64,000 nt of DNA from Pseudomonas sp. SCB32 (GCF_009189165.1 NZ_CP045118.1:3224001-3288000); one strand, 5' to 3'; positions 32,722-42,679 are shown, counted from the first letter of the stretch. The notes: generated by a model not told the origin, from the sequence alone. Made by a program: numbers and translations.

Positions 32722-35700
32722 GCGCGCCAGTCGAAGGCATCGGCTACGCGGAGTTGCACTGCCTGTCCAACTTCAGCTTCCAGCGCGGCGCCTCCAGCGC
32801 CGCCGAGCTGTTCGAGCGGGCGAAGAAGCTCGGCTACCGGGCGCTTGCGATCACCGACGAATGCAGCCTGGCCGGCATCGTCCGCGCCTGGCAGGCCTCG
32901 AAGGAGAAGGAAATCCCGCTGATCACCGGCAGCGAGCTGAGCCTCGAGCAAGGCCCGAAGCTGGTACTGCTGGCAGAGAACCTGGCCGGCTATGAGAACC
33001 TCTGCCGCCTGCTCACCCACGCCCGCCGCCGCGCCGAGAAAGGCAGCTATCGCCTGGTGCGCGCGGACTTCGACGGTAACCTCAACCACCTGCTGGCGAT
33101 CTGGCTGCCACGAAACGAGCAGGACGACGACGGCCTCTGGCTGCGCGGCCTGTTCCCCGAGCGCCTGTGGCTCGGCGTCGAACTGCACAAGGGCCCGGAC
33201 GACACCGGCAAGCTGCGCCGCCTGCAGGAACAGGCCGCACGTCTGTCCATCCCCGCCGTGGCCTGCGGCGACGTGCACATGCACGCCCGTGGCCGCCGCG
33301 CCCTGCAGGACTGCATGACCGCCATCCGCCAGCACCTGCCGGTGCACGAGGCCGGCCAGCACCTCTACCCCAACGGCGAGCGCCATCTGCGGCCGTGGGA
33401 GGCGCTGGCGTCGACCTACCCGGCCGAGCTGCTGGCGGAAACGCTGAAGATTGCCGAGCGCTGCACCTTCGATCTGAGCAATCTGAAGTACCAGTACCCA
33501 CGCGAGCTGGTGCCCGAAGGCCATACGCCGACCACCTGGCTGCGCGAGAAGACTGAGGAAGGCATCAAGCGCCGCTGGCCGGAGGGCGAGACCGATACAG
33601 CGCGCAAACAGGTGGAATACGAGCTGGAGCTGATCGCCGAGCTGGGATACGACAGTTACTTCCTCACCGTCCACGACATCGTCGCCTTCGCCCGCCGCCA
33701 GAGCATCCTCTGCCAAGGGCGCGGTTCAGCGGCCAACTCGGTGGTCTGCTTCTCCCTTGGGATCACAGAACTAGACCCATCCAAGGCGAAACTGCTGTTC
33801 GAACGCTTCATCTCCCGCGAGCGCAACGAGCCGCCGGACATCGACGTCGACTTCGAACACGACCGCCGCGAGGAAGTCATCCAGTACGTGTTCCAGCGCT
33901 ACGGCCGCAGCCGCGCCGCGCTCACCGCCGTGGCCAGCACCTACCGGGGCGCCGGCGCGGTGCGCGACGTGGCCAAGGCGCTGGGGCTGCCGCCGGACCA
34001 GGTCGGCGCGCTGGCCGACTGCTGCGGCGCCTGGAGCCGCGAAGCGCCGCCGCCCGAGCGCCTGCTGGAGGCCGGCTTCGACCCGGAAAGCCCGATCCTG
34101 CGCCGCGTGCTGGCCCTGACCGGGCAATTGGTCGGCTTCCCCCGGCACCTGTCACAGCACCCCGGTGGATTCGTCATTTCCCAGCAGCCGCTGGAAACCC
34201 TGGTGCCGGTGGAGAACGCGGCGATGCCCGAGCGCACCCTGATCCAGTGGGACAAGGACGACCTCGACGCCGTCGGCCTGCTCAAGGTCGACGTGCTCGC
34301 CCTCGGCATGCTCAGCGCCCTGCGCCGCTGCTTCAACCTGATCGCCGACTATCGCGGCCAGCACTGGACCCTCGCCACGCTGCCGCAGGAGTGCGCGCAG
34401 ACCTACGCGATGATCAGCCGCGCCGACACCGTTGGCGTGTTCCAGATCGAGTCCCGCGCGCAGATGGCCATGTTGCCGCGCCTGCGCCCCGAGACCTTCT
34501 ACGACCTGGTGATCGAAGTCGCCATCGTCCGCCCCGGCCCGATCCAGGGTGACATGGTCCACCCCTACCTGCGGCGGCGGAACAAGGAAGAAAAGGTCGA
34601 CTACCCCTCCGAGGAACTCAAGCCGGTGTTCGAGCGCACCCTGGGCGTGCCGCTGTTCCAGGAGCAGGTGATGCAGCTGGCGATCATCGCCGCCGAGTAC
34701 ACCCCCGGCGAGGCCGATCACCTGCGCCGCTCCATGGCCGCCTGGAAGCGCCACGGCGGGCTGGAACCGCACCGCAAGAAGCTGTTCGAGCGCATGACCG
34801 CCAAGGGCTACCCGCAGGAATACATCGCGCGCATCTTCGAGCAGATCAAGGGCTTCGGCAGCTACGGCTTCCCCGAGTCCCACGCCGCCAGCTTCGCCCT
34901 GCTCACCTACGCCAGTTGCTGGCTGAAATGCCACGAACCGGCAGCCTTCACCTGCGCGCTGATCAACAGCTGGCCCATGGGTTTCTACAGCCCCGACCAG
35001 CTGCTGCAGGACGCCCGCCGCCACGGCCTGGAGATCCGTCCGGTGGACGTGCGCCACAGCCTCTGGGACTGCACCCTGGAACCCATTCCCGAACGCCAGC
35101 CGGCGATCCGCCTCGGCCTGCGCATGGTGCGCGGGCTGCGCGAGGACGTGGCCAACGCCATGACCCAGGCGCGCGAGCAGCGGCCCTTCGACGACGTCGC
35201 CGACCTCTGCCTGCGCGCCCATCTGGACGGCCGCGCACGTGAACAGCTGGCCGACGCCGGCGCCCTGCGCGGCCTCGCCGGCCATCGGCACAAGGCGCGC
35301 TGGGCGATTGCCGGGGTCGAGCCGCAATTGCCGCTGTTCGCCGGCCAGGTCACCGAGGAAGCGCCGGTCAGCCTGCCGCTGCCCAGCCGTGGTGAAGACC
35401 TGCTGACCGACTACGCGACCCTCGGTACCACCCTCGGCCCGCACCCCATGACCCTGCTGCGCGGCGCCCTCAAGGCCCGCCGTTGCCGCAGCTCACGGGA
35501 GCTGACCAGCCTGGAAGCCGACCGCCCGGTGCGCGTCGCCGGCCTGGTCGTCGGCCGCCAGCGCCCCGGCACGGCCAGCGGCGTCACCTTCGTCACCCTG
35601 GAAGACGAGTTCGGCATGATCAACGTGATCGTCTGGCGCGACCTCGCCGAACAGCAGCGCCGCCCCTTCCTCAGCGCCCGCCTGATGCAGGTGGACGGCA

Positions 35701-35804
35701 CCCTGGAAGCCAAGGACGGCGTGCGCCATGTGATCGCCGGGAGGCTGACGGACTTGAGTGAGCTGCTGGAGGGGCTGGATGTGCGGAGTCGGGATTTTCA
35801 CTGA
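32718..35804 (+). CDS. dnaE2: DnaE2 error-prone DNA polymerase III alpha subunit
   Basis: A 1028-residue C-family polymerase, shorter than the replicative DnaE at about 1170 residues. An N-terminal PHP domain begins with [16 protein letters not shown]. The catalytic aspartates are in [13 protein letters not shown] near residue 374. The finger/thumb and HhH regions follow, and a C-terminal OB fold is present ([18 protein letters not shown]). The ATG at 32718 overlaps the imuB stop, and the longer upstream frame runs inside imuB. It is the error-prone polymerase of the SOS mutasome and needs ImuA and ImuB. The whole operon is under the LexA box at 30576. Confidence 0.95.
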   Translation: MSAPVEGIGYAELHCLSNFSFQRGASSAAELFERAKKLGYRALAITDECSLAGIVRAWQASKEKEIPLITGSELSLEQGPKLVLLAENLAGYENLCRLLTHARRRAEKGSYRLVRADFDGNLNHLLAIWLPRNEQDDDGLWLRGLFPERLWLGVELHKGPDDTGKLRRLQEQAARLSIPAVACGDVHMHARGRRALQDCMTAIRQHLPVHEAGQHLYPNGERHLRPWEALASTYPAELLAETLKIAERCTFDLSNLKYQYPRELVPEGHTPTTWLREKTEEGIKRRWPEGETDTARKQVEYELELIAELGYDSYFLTVHDIVAFARRQSILCQGRGSAANSVVCFSLGITELDPSKAKLLFERFISRERNEPPDIDVDFEHDRREEVIQYVFQRYGRSRAALTAVASTYRGAGAVRDVAKALGLPPDQVGALADCCGAWSREAPPPERLLEAGFDPESPILRRVLALTGQLVGFPRHLSQHPGGFVISQQPLETLVPVENAAMPERTLIQWDKDDLDAVGLLKVDVLALGMLSALRRCFNLIADYRGQHWTLATLPQECAQTYAMISRADTVGVFQIESRAQMAMLPRLRPETFYDLVIEVAIVRPGPIQGDMVHPYLRRRNKEEKVDYPSEELKPVFERTLGVPLFQEQVMQLAIIAAEYTPGEADHLRRSMAAWKRHGGLEPHRKKLFERMTAKGYPQEYIARIFEQIKGFGSYGFPESHAASFALLTYASCWLKCHEPAAFTCALINSWPMGFYSPDQLLQDARRHGLEIRPVDVRHSLWDCTLEPIPERQPAIRLGLRMVRGLREDVANAMTQAREQRPFDDVADLCLRAHLDGRAREQLADAGALRGLAGHRHKARWAIAGVEPQLPLFAGQVTEEAPVSLPLPSRGEDLLTDYATLGTTLGPHPMTLLRGALKARRCRSSRELTSLEADRPVRVAGLVVGRQRPGTASGVTFVTLEDEFGMINVIVWRDLAEQQRRPFLSARLMQVDGTLEAKDGVRHVIAGRLTDLSELLEGLDVRSRDFH

Positions 35805-35844
35805 GCCCAGTTACACGTATCGAATCTCGCAGAAGCGCAGGTTC

Positions 35845-35925
35845 ATAGGATGGCGTGGAGCGAAGCGATACCCATCAGCTCCATGCGCCATCGGCATGAG
35901 TATCGCTGCGCTCCACCCATCCTAC
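35845..35925. repeat. REP-like inverted pair
   Basis: Same element as at 25815 and 41325: two arms of the TAGGATGGCGTGGAGCGAAG family in inverted orientation. It lies 40 bp beyond the dnaE2 stop and could form the 3' end of the repair operon message. The rest of the gap to copy D contains one arm of the GTAGGAGCGAGCTTGCTCGC repeat near 36085-36113. Confidence 0.7.
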
Positions 35926-36117
35926 AAAGAGCAACGTAGAGCGCATAACCCGGAACGAGTTATCCCCCCTACATGGCTGACGCCGACCATGCTGGCGAAT
36001 CGCGGAGAAGGGCTAGGCGCCCCCTCGCCTGCTGCAGCGCCTGCTGTCGCGTTTCGGCGTGCGCTGACGGAGTCCGCGATCCCCCAAGTTCGCGAGCAAG
36101 CTCGCTCCTACGAAAAG

Positions 36118-36429
36118 CGGTTTCCAGCGAGACATCCGCACACGCCGGAGCGCCCCTTCAGGAGACCGAGTGGAATCGGAGTTTCAGGGGTTGAGCGGCA
36201 AGGATGCCGCGAGAGCGTCGTTGGGCCATGGATGGCCCGTCGACGCGTGCCCCTGAAACTTCGATGGAGCGACGGTATTTTTCGCCTAAGCGAAAAACCG
36301 GATGCAGGGGCAAAACCTTTGGTTACTTTCTGGGGGGCGGCCATCCGCCGTTTGAGAAAGTAACTCGCCCGAGGGGGCGAAACAAAAAGTCCCAGCACAC
36401 GCTGAAGCGGCGCAAAAACACCTAACCCG
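36118..36429 (+). repeat. Structured dispersed repeat, copy D
   Basis: A near-full copy, highly similar to copy B over its first 130 bp. Here the long stem is GTTACTTTCT (36322-36331) with AGAAAGTAAC (36355-36364), different from copy B but still perfectly paired. The next hairpin is TTTTTCGC / GCGAAAAA where copy B has GTCCCGC / GCGGGAC. These are paired changes and support a conserved fold. It lies in the convergent gap between dnaE2 and the small secreted-protein gene. Confidence 0.8.
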
Positions 36430-36471
36430 AAAACGGCGCATAAAGCCTTAGGCGTTATGCGCCCTACATGG

Positions 36472-36801
36472 CTATTTACGCCGATAACTCTTGTTCCCAC
36501 TAGGCGTCAGGCAGTAGACGCCGCCGCGCGGCCCCGTACAGAAGGTACCGCTGCTGCAAGAGCAAGAACCGCTATCGGACGAAAAGCGTTGCAGCGAAGG
36601 AGCGCTGGAACCGCGCAGTCCTGTATAGGCCGGGCAGCTCTTCTTCGAACCGCTGATGGAGCCGTCATTACAGAGGAAGAGATCGCCCTGGCAACGGGCG
36701 ATACCGCCCTTGCTGCCGGAACAGGGGGTATTAGCAGCGAGCACCAGCGTCGTGGCGAACACCAGCGCCATCCCTATCGACCAAACCGAAAATTTGCGCA
36801 T
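36472..36801 (-). CDS. Small cysteine-rich secreted protein
   Basis: A 109-residue protein with a signal peptide (hydrophobic residues about 8-22, cleavage near LAAN). The mature domain has eight cysteines arranged as CxSGxxGGxxxC, then FLC, KSC, SCSC, TFC and VYC, suggesting four disulfides. A KKS- and RRK-containing basic tail ends it. The ATG at 36801 was chosen because it starts the signal; an ATG at 36816 is in frame and possible. No function is recognised. It is convergent with copy D of the dispersed repeat and divergent from the LysR-type gene. Confidence 0.65.
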   Translation of the reverse strand: MRKFSVWSIGMALVFATTLVLAANTPCSGSKGGIARCQGDLFLCNDGSISGSKKSCPAYTGLRGSSAPSLQRFSSDSGSCSCSSGTFCTGPRGGVYCLTPSGNKSYRRK

Positions 36802-36951
36802 CCTGCGTCCACCCATTAATGGTGGCGCAATGCTATAGCGCGATGACGATCTTGTCAGGACACTCTGAAGGCAATGGCCCTCAAGGCATTGGAATTTGCC
36901 CACGGCGCTCGCGCCCCTTACCCTCCCGCTATCTCCCTTCTGGCCTACCCC

Positions 36952-37887
36952 ATGATTACCCTCCGCCACATCGAAGTCTTCCGCGCGGTCATGACCACCG
37001 GCAGCGTCACCCGCGCGGCCTCCTTCCTGCACACCAGCCAGCCCACGGTCAGCCGCGAACTGGCGCGGCTGGAGCAGCTGATCGGCTTCGACCTGTTCGT
37101 GCGCGAGCGCGGGCGGCTGGCGCCGACGGCGCGGGCGTTGATGCTGTTCGAGGAGGTGGAGCGCTCCTTCACCGGGTTGGACCGCATCGTCGCCTTCGCC
37201 GGCAGCCTCGGGCAGTTCGCCGAGGGCAAGTTCTCCATCGGCTGCCTGCCGGCGCTGTCCCAGGCGCTGTTGCCGGAAGCCTGCCGGCGCTTCAGCCGGG
37301 AAAACCCCGCCATCAGCCTGGAAGTGGCGGCGCTGGAATCGCCGCATCTGGAAGAGGCGCTCAGCGCCCAGCACCACGACATCGGCCTGATCGAGAACGA
37401 CGACGCCCCGCGCGGCACCGAGTTGCAGCCGCTGCTGGCGGTGGATGAGGTGTGCATCCTCCCGGACGGCCATCCGCTGCTGGCCCGCGAGCGCCTGGAG
37501 GCGGCGGACTTCGCCGGCCTGCCCTTCGTCAGCCTGGCCACCAGCGACCGCTACCGGCACCTGATCGACGCCGTGTTCCTCGGTGCCGGCGTGCAACGGC
37601 AGATGCAGGTGGAAACCCACAGTGCCGTCTCGGTGTGCAGCATGGTCCGCGCCGGACTGGGCCTGGCCGTGGTCAACCCGATTACCGCGCTGATGTTCCA
37701 GGGCCAGGGCATCCAGCTGCGCCCACTGGCATTCTCGTTGCCGTTCCTGGTCAGCGTGGCGAAACCGCTGTACCGCCCCGCTACACCGCTGCGCGAGCGC
37801 TTCGTGGCGGCGCTTCAGGCAGAAGCTGGCGTGCTGGTACAGCGCCTGCGCGAAGCCGGCGTGGGCTGCACCCTATATCAAAATTGA
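36952..37887 (+). CDS. lysR: LysR-family regulator, probably of the adjacent lysA
   Basis: A 311-residue LysR-type regulator: winged helix-turn-helix at residues 1-60 (HIEVFRAVMTTGSVTRAA, then SQPTVSRELARLE) and a periplasmic-binding-like effector domain. The start at 36952 gives the usual family N-terminus MITLRHIEVF; the upstream frame is noncoding. It resembles E. coli LysR, the activator of lysA that senses diaminopimelate and lysine. Unlike in E. coli, where the two genes are divergent, this gene points towards lysA and lies 79 bp before it. The name is therefore by similarity and adjacency. Confidence 0.8.
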   Translation: MITLRHIEVFRAVMTTGSVTRAASFLHTSQPTVSRELARLEQLIGFDLFVRERGRLAPTARALMLFEEVERSFTGLDRIVAFAGSLGQFAEGKFSIGCLPALSQALLPEACRRFSRENPAISLEVAALESPHLEEALSAQHHDIGLIENDDAPRGTELQPLLAVDEVCILPDGHPLLARERLEAADFAGLPFVSLATSDRYRHLIDAVFLGAGVQRQMQVETHSAVSVCSMVRAGLGLAVVNPITALMFQGQGIQLRPLAFSLPFLVSVAKPLYRPATPLRERFVAALQAEAGVLVQRLREAGVGCTLYQN

Positions 37888-37888
37888 A

Positions 37889-37916
37889 TTGACCAACCAA
37901 CAAGCGGCATTATTCA
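37889..37916 (+). promoter_or_regulatory. Candidate sigma-70 promoter of lysA
   Basis: TTGACC (37889-37894), a 16-bp spacer and TATTCA (37911-37916) lie in the gap between the LysR-type gene and lysA, about 50 bp before its start. If used, lysA can be transcribed independently of the regulator gene. Confidence 0.4.
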
Positions 37917-37966
37917 GGCATGCAAAGGACCGGTAGACTGGCGCCATCTACCTTCGGAGTTCATTC

Positions 37967-39211
37967 ATGCCCTTCCTCGCCCTGCCCCGCGCCGAACAGC
38001 TGGCCCTGCAATTCGGCACCCCGCTGTGGGTCTACGACGCCGCCACCATCCGCGGCCAGATCGAGCGCCTGAAGAGCTTCGACACCATCCGCTTCGCCCA
38101 GAAGGCCTGCTCGAACCTGCACATCCTGCGCCTGATGCGCGAACAGGGGGTGAAGGTCGACGCGGTGTCCCAGGGCGAGCTGCTGCGCGCCCTGGCCGCC
38201 GGCTACTCGTGCCGGGAGGATGAGTCCGATATCGTCTTCACTGCCGACCTGCTGGACCGCGCCACCCTGGAAACCGTGGTCGAGCACGGCATCCCGGTGA
38301 ACGCCGGCTCCATCGACATGCTCCGCCAGTTGGGCGAGGTCGCCCCCGGCCACCCGGTCTGGCTGCGCATCAACCCCGGTTTCGGCCACGGCCACAGCAA
38401 CAAGACCAACACCGGCGGCGAGCACTCCAAGCACGGCATCTGGCACAGCGACCTGCGCGCCGCCCTGGACGTGATCCGCGAGCGCGGCCTGCGCCTGGTG
38501 GGCCTGCACATGCACATCGGTTCGGGCGTCGACTACGGCCACTTGGCCCAGGTCGGCGAGGCCATGCTCGGTCTGGTGCGCCTGGTGAAGGGCGCCGGCC
38601 ACGACCTGTCCGGGATTTCCGCTGGCGGCGGCCTGTCCATCCCCTACCGCGACGGCGATCCGGAAGTGGATACCGCGCACTACTTCCAGCTCTGGGACAA
38701 GGCTCGCAAGGCCGCCGAGGCCGTGGTCGGCCACAAACTGCACCTGGAAATCGAACCGGGCCGCTACCTGGTCGCCCAGGCCGGTTGCCTGCTCAGCGAA
38801 GTCCGGGCCACCAAGGACGCCGGCCGCAACCACTTCGTGCTGGTGGACGCCGGCTTCAACGAGCTGATGCGCCCGTCGATGTATGGCAGCTACCACGGCA
38901 TCAGCCTGCTGGCCGGTGACGCGGACAGCCGCGAGGTGATCGACAGCGTGGTGGCCGGCCCACTGTGCGAGTCCGGCGACGTGTTCACCCAGGGCGATGG
39001 CGGCGTGGTCACCCCCCGCGCGCTGCCTCGCGCCCAGGTTGGCGACCTGCTGCTGATCCACGACACCGGAGCGTACGGCGCGTCCATGTCGTCGAACTAC
39101 AACAGCCGCCCGCTGATTGCCGAGGTGCTGCTGGAGGGCGCGGATGCCAAGCTGATCCGCCGCCGCCAGCGCGTGGAAGAGCTGCTGGCGCTGGAAGAAG
39201 ACCTGGGCTGA
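37967..39211 (+). CDS. lysA: Diaminopimelate decarboxylase, enteric-type LysA
   Basis: A 414-residue fold-III PLP enzyme that converts meso-diaminopimelate to lysine and CO2, the last step of lysine synthesis. The PLP lysine is Lys46 in RFAQKACSN, and the sequence is strikingly like E. coli LysA (HILRLMREQGVKVD, NPGFGHGHSNKTNTGGE, HMHIGSGVDYGH). Other hallmarks are the EPGR motif and CESGD near the C-terminus, carrying the partner-active-site Cys. Pseudomonads also carry another lysA next to dapF, so this may be a second copy acquired with its LysR partner; that cannot be checked here. The start codon has GGAG 6-10 bp upstream. Confidence 0.93.
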   Translation: MPFLALPRAEQLALQFGTPLWVYDAATIRGQIERLKSFDTIRFAQKACSNLHILRLMREQGVKVDAVSQGELLRALAAGYSCREDESDIVFTADLLDRATLETVVEHGIPVNAGSIDMLRQLGEVAPGHPVWLRINPGFGHGHSNKTNTGGEHSKHGIWHSDLRAALDVIRERGLRLVGLHMHIGSGVDYGHLAQVGEAMLGLVRLVKGAGHDLSGISAGGGLSIPYRDGDPEVDTAHYFQLWDKARKAAEAVVGHKLHLEIEPGRYLVAQAGCLLSEVRATKDAGRNHFVLVDAGFNELMRPSMYGSYHGISLLAGDADSREVIDSVVAGPLCESGDVFTQGDGGVVTPRALPRAQVGDLLLIHDTGAYGASMSSNYNSRPLIAEVLLEGADAKLIRRRQRVEELLALEEDLG

Positions 39212-39273
39212 TCGAGCCTTAACGCAAGTCCCAGCGTTTGCAGGAGAGATCGGGGGCCGGGCCTCTCCTACGT

Positions 39274-39365
39274 TGTTTCTGGGTGATTCCCCTTCGGGAC
39301 AGCGCTTGCGCTGAACGCACTTCAGTGCGGCCCGAAGGGTGAGCGCAGCGAATAGCCCAAAAGAC
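39274..39365. repeat. Short repeat with CAGCGCTTGCGCTG core
   Basis: This element reads TTTCTGGGTGATTCCCCTTC, then CAGCGCTTGCGCTG, then a CACTTCAGTG palindrome and CCCGAAGGGTGAGCGCAGCGAAT. The same sequence, inverted and split by an insertion, lies at 46918-47100. It is followed near 39418-39446 by one arm of the GTAGGAGCGAGCTTGCTCGC repeat. Confidence 0.65.
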
Positions 39366-39457
39366 AGTTGCTCCTACAAGCTTCTCCGCGACTCGCCGGC
39401 AAGGCCAGCGTCAGGCAGGTCCGCGAGCAAGCTCGCTCCTACAAGATCAAAAGCCCC

Positions 39458-40255
39458 TCACGCCTGCCCCAGCGCCCGGAAGGTCGAGCGGTACTGCTCC
39501 GGCGTGGTGCCGGAGAGCCGGCGGAACATCGCGATGAACGCCGACGGGCTGCTATAGCCCAGGTTGAAGGCGATCTGCTGAACCCCCTCTCCTGATGTCA
39601 GCGCCTCGATGGCGGCGAGAAACCGCAGGCGCTGTCGCCATTCCCCGAACGACATCCCCAATTCCCGCCGACAGGCCCGCGCCAGGGTGCGCTCGGTGCT
39701 GTGTACGCGCTCGGCCCACTGGGCCAGGGTGTGGTTGTCGCCGGGCGCGGCCTGCAGCGCGGCCAGCACTTCACCCAATGCGCCGCCATTGGCGTACGGC
39801 AGATAGTCGTCGTGGGGCTGCGCCGCTTGCAGCTGATCGATCACCACGTCGGCCAGTCGGCGGTCCGCATCGCTCTGCGGGACGTTCACCTGGCGCTCGG
39901 CGAAATCGGAAAGGATGGCCTTGAGAATGTCGCTGATCGCCAGGGTGCAGGGTGAAACCGGCAGCTTGCGCGACAGCTCGGCGGACACATAAAGCGAGCG
40001 ATAGACGATGGCCTGGCGGTTGTAGCAGCTGTGCTCCCGCCCCGGCGGCACCCACACGGCGTACTGCGGCGGCGAGAGGAAGCGCTGGCCATCCACCTCC
40101 AGCTCCATCACACCGTGGGAGGCGTAGTTGAGCTGGCCCCAGGCGTGGCGATGGCTGGGCGAGTGGGTGCCGGCATCGAACTCGTCGTAACGGAAGTAGA
40201 TGTCCGAAGGCAGCGCTTCGAAAGTGGGCGGGAAAAGTGCCGTGGCGCGGGTCAT
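39458..40255 (-). CDS. AraC-family regulator with cupin domain
   Basis: A 265-residue regulator with an N-terminal cupin-like sensor (SHRHAWGQLNYASHGVMEL and WVPPGREHSC) and two C-terminal helix-turn-helix motifs (LAQWAERVHSTERTLARA and VQQIAFNLGYSSPSAFIAMF). It is divergent from an EamA-type exporter with 94 bp between starts, a region that contains inverted repeats, so it most likely controls that transporter. The effector is not known. Confidence 0.88.
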   Translation of the reverse strand: MTRATALFPPTFEALPSDIYFRYDEFDAGTHSPSHRHAWGQLNYASHGVMELEVDGQRFLSPPQYAVWVPPGREHSCYNRQAIVYRSLYVSAELSRKLPVSPCTLAISDILKAILSDFAERQVNVPQSDADRRLADVVIDQLQAAQPHDDYLPYANGGALGEVLAALQAAPGDNHTLAQWAERVHSTERTLARACRRELGMSFGEWRQRLRFLAAIEALTSGEGVQQIAFNLGYSSPSAFIAMFRRLSGTTPEQYRSTFRALGQA

Positions 40256-40273
40256 GTCCGAATGCCGGGGTGG

Positions 40274-40319
40274 ATTGTCCGGATTTCATTATACGTCTCG
40301 ATTCGGACGGACGGACAAT
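40274..40319. promoter_or_regulatory. Operator-like arms in the AraC/EamA divergent promoter
   Basis: ATTGTCCG (40274-40281) and CGGACAAT (40312-40319) are perfect inverted arms 30 bp apart. Between them lies an AT-rich stretch with CATTATACG, a possible -10 region. The arms are well placed for binding by the adjacent AraC-type regulator. Confidence 0.4.
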
Positions 40320-40349
40320 ACGCACCGTTATCCCCGGAAGCGTTCCACC

Positions 40350-41243
40350 ATGAATTACCTGTTCCCCCTGCTGGCCGTGGTCATCTGGTCCGGCAATACC
40401 GTCGTCAACAAACTCGCCGTGGGGCAGATCGCCCCGGCGGAGATCGGCTTCTTCCGCTGGCTGCTGGCCGGCCTGCTGCTGACCCCCTTCATGCTCCGCG
40501 CCACCCTCGCCCACTGGCCGACGATCCGCGCCAACCTGGGCAAGATCGTCACCCTCGGCCTGCTCGGCATGGCCGTCTACCAGTGCCTGGCCTACTACGC
40601 CGCCGCGCTGACCTCGGCCACCAACATGGGCATCATCCTCTCGCTGATGCCGCTGATGTCCCTTGCGCTGGCCTCGATCCTGCTCGGTAACCGCATGAGT
40701 TTCGCGGCGCTGCTCGGCGCGCTGGTCTCGCTGAGCGGCGTACTGCTGGTGATCACCCAGGGCAACCCGCAGCAGTTGCTCAGCCACGGCGTGAACCTGG
40801 GCGACGGCATGATGATCTTCGCCACCCTCGCCTACGGCGTGTATGGCGTGCTGCTGAAGAAGTGGAACCTGCGACTGCCGCCGCTGGTGATGCTCTACCT
40901 GCAGGTGCTGGTGGCGATTCTGGCGCTACTACCGCTGTACCTGGTCTCGCCGCACACGGGGCTGACCGCATCCAACCTGCCGCTGGTGCTCTACGCCGCG
41001 CTGTTCGCCTCCATCGTCGGCGCGCTGGCCTGGATGCAGGGCGTGGCGCGCATGGGCCCGAGCCGCATGTCGCTGTTCTTCAACCTGCTGCCGGTGCTGA
41101 CCGCCGCCATCGCCGCCGTAGTGCTGGGCGAGCGCCTGACCAGCTACCACCTGGTCGGCGGTGCGCTGACCCTGGCCGGCGTGCTGCTGGCCGAACTCTG
41201 GCGGCCACGGGAGAAACCCGCCGCCGCCATCAGCGCCCGCTGA
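40350..41243 (+). CDS. EamA/DMT-superfamily transporter
   Basis: A 297-residue membrane protein with ten helices in two EamA repeats (the first about residues 4-135, the second 145-285). Family motifs include WSGNTVVNKLAV and PSRMSLFFNLLPVLTA. The start at 40350 gives the membrane-inserted N-terminus MNYLFPLLAVVIW; the longer upstream frame overlaps the operator region. Such permeases often export amino acids or metabolites. It is divergent from the AraC-type regulator that probably controls it. Confidence 0.9.
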   Translation: MNYLFPLLAVVIWSGNTVVNKLAVGQIAPAEIGFFRWLLAGLLLTPFMLRATLAHWPTIRANLGKIVTLGLLGMAVYQCLAYYAAALTSATNMGIILSLMPLMSLALASILLGNRMSFAALLGALVSLSGVLLVITQGNPQQLLSHGVNLGDGMMIFATLAYGVYGVLLKKWNLRLPPLVMLYLQVLVAILALLPLYLVSPHTGLTASNLPLVLYAALFASIVGALAWMQGVARMGPSRMSLFFNLLPVLTAAIAAVVLGERLTSYHLVGGALTLAGVLLAELWRPREKPAAAISAR

Positions 41244-41324
41244 TTCAGGAGCACCCTCCGTCAATTGGTTCGGCCCGATGTCGGGGATTCAGGCCCTGTA
41301 GGAGCAACAGTCTTTTGTGCCCTT

Positions 41325-41405
41325 GTAGGATGGCGTAGAGCGAAGCGAAACCCATCAACATCGTGCACCGACAGCATGGGTATCGCTTCGCTCCACCCAT
41401 CCTAC
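41325..41405. repeat. REP-like inverted pair
   Basis: Same family as at 25815 and 35845. It lies in the convergent gap between the EamA gene and the nitronate monooxygenase gene, along with one GTAGGAGCGGGCCATGCCCGC arm near 41444. No gene is visible in the gap. Confidence 0.7.
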
Positions 41406-41534
41406 GAATTGCGGCAACTCGAGTCCTGGTGCGCGACTCCTGTAGGAGCGGGCCATGCCCGCGATCACGCCCATGGGGCGCTGCTACAGGTGCGGCAGCA
41501 GATCGCGAGCAAGGACCAGGTGTCCCCCTCGGTC

Positions 41535-42581
41535 CTACGCCCGGAACTCGGTCATCAGGGTTGCTACTAATTCCGCCGCCGGCATCTCCCGCGACAGCGG
41601 CGCGCCCTGCCCGGCCCACTGCACGGCGAAGTCGGTGTTGCCCTTGGCGGTCGCTGCTGCCGTCAGCGCCTTGGCTGCGTCGTAGGTGAACGGGTAGTCC
41701 GGCAGCGCCGGCGCATCCGCGCTGCCCACGTCGGTGAACAGCCGGTTCACCATGCCCCGCGCAGCGCGGCCAGAAATCGCCGCCGTCACTTCGGTGCGCT
41801 CCCCACGCTCGCCACGCAGCGCCGCCTTGAACGCGGCGCTGGCCGAGGACTCGCTGGCGGAGATGAAAGCCGTGCCCATCTGCACGGCCTGCGCGCCCAG
41901 CTCGAACACCGCGCGCATACCCTGCCCATCCATGATTCCACCAGCGGCAATCACCGGCAGGCCGGTGCCTTTCACCAGTGTGCGGACCAGCGCGAAGGTG
42001 CCGATGCGCGCGTCTTTCCCCGGCTCGAATACGCCACGGTGACCGCCGGCCTCATAACCTTGCGCGACGATGGCGTCGATGCCCGCCGCCTCGATGGCGC
42101 GGCCTTCCGAAAGGCAGGTGGCGGTAGCCAGCAGGCGGATGCCGGCAGCTTTCAGGCGGTCGATCCAGTTCTGCGGCGGCAGGCCGAAGTGGAAGCTGGC
42201 CACGGCCGGGCACGCGTCCAGCAGGAACTCCAGCATCTCCGGGTCGGCCAGGAAGCTGCGGTAGATCTCGGTGATCTGCGCGGGAGGCTGCGCATCGAAC
42301 TCGGCGAATAGCGGCCGCAGGTGCTCCAGCCAGGCCGCTTCGCGCCCGGCATCTGCCTGCGCCGGGCGATGGCAGAACAGGTTGAGGTTCAGCGGCTTGT
42401 CGGTGAGGGCGCGGGTCTGCTCCAGCAATGCGCGGGCCTGCGTGGCATTGCTCGCGCCAAGACCGATGGAGCCGAGACCACCGGCATTGGACACCGCCGC
42501 GGCCAGCGCTGGCGTGGACACACCGACCATGGGCGCCTGGATGATAGGGTGCTGGATGCCGAGCAGTTCGGTGATGCGCAT
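41535..42581 (-). CDS. Nitronate monooxygenase
   Basis: A 348-residue FMN-dependent TIM-barrel enzyme of the nitronate monooxygenase/2-nitropropane dioxygenase family, which oxidises alkyl nitronates to carbonyl compounds. Characteristic segments are [27 protein letters not shown] near the start, [11 protein letters not shown] near residue 176 and [14 protein letters not shown] in the FMN phosphate loop. It is divergent from a LysR-type regulator, with an inverted repeat between them suggesting control. The natural substrate, such as nitropropionate, is not established. Confidence 0.9.
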   Translation of the reverse strand: MRITELLGIQHPIIQAPMVGVSTPALAAAVSNAGGLGSIGLGASNATQARALLEQTRALTDKPLNLNLFCHRPAQADAGREAAWLEHLRPLFAEFDAQPPAQITEIYRSFLADPEMLEFLLDACPAVASFHFGLPPQNWIDRLKAAGIRLLATATCLSEGRAIEAAGIDAIVAQGYEAGGHRGVFEPGKDARIGTFALVRTLVKGTGLPVIAAGGIMDGQGMRAVFELGAQAVQMGTAFISASESSASAAFKAALRGERGERTEVTAAISGRAARGMVNRLFTDVGSADAPALPDYPFTYDAAKALTAAATAKGNTDFAVQWAGQGAPLSREMPAAELVATLMTEFRA

Positions 42582-42638
42582 GATGGGGTCCTCGTCGTCG
42601 CTCCGGCAGTATCGCCGCTTGACTTACCATCTCATGAA

Positions 42639-42664
42639 GAGAATATTTACCGCAATATGTTCTC
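42639..42664. promoter_or_regulatory. LysR-type operator in divergent nmo/lysR region
   Basis: GAGAATATT-TACCGC-AATATGTTCTC is an interrupted inverted repeat with the AT-rich half-sites AATATT and AATAT around a 6-bp centre, 15 bp before the LysR-type start. It fits a LysR box with dyad symmetry. Confidence 0.45.
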
Positions 42665-42679
42665 TAATGAAGATTAATC

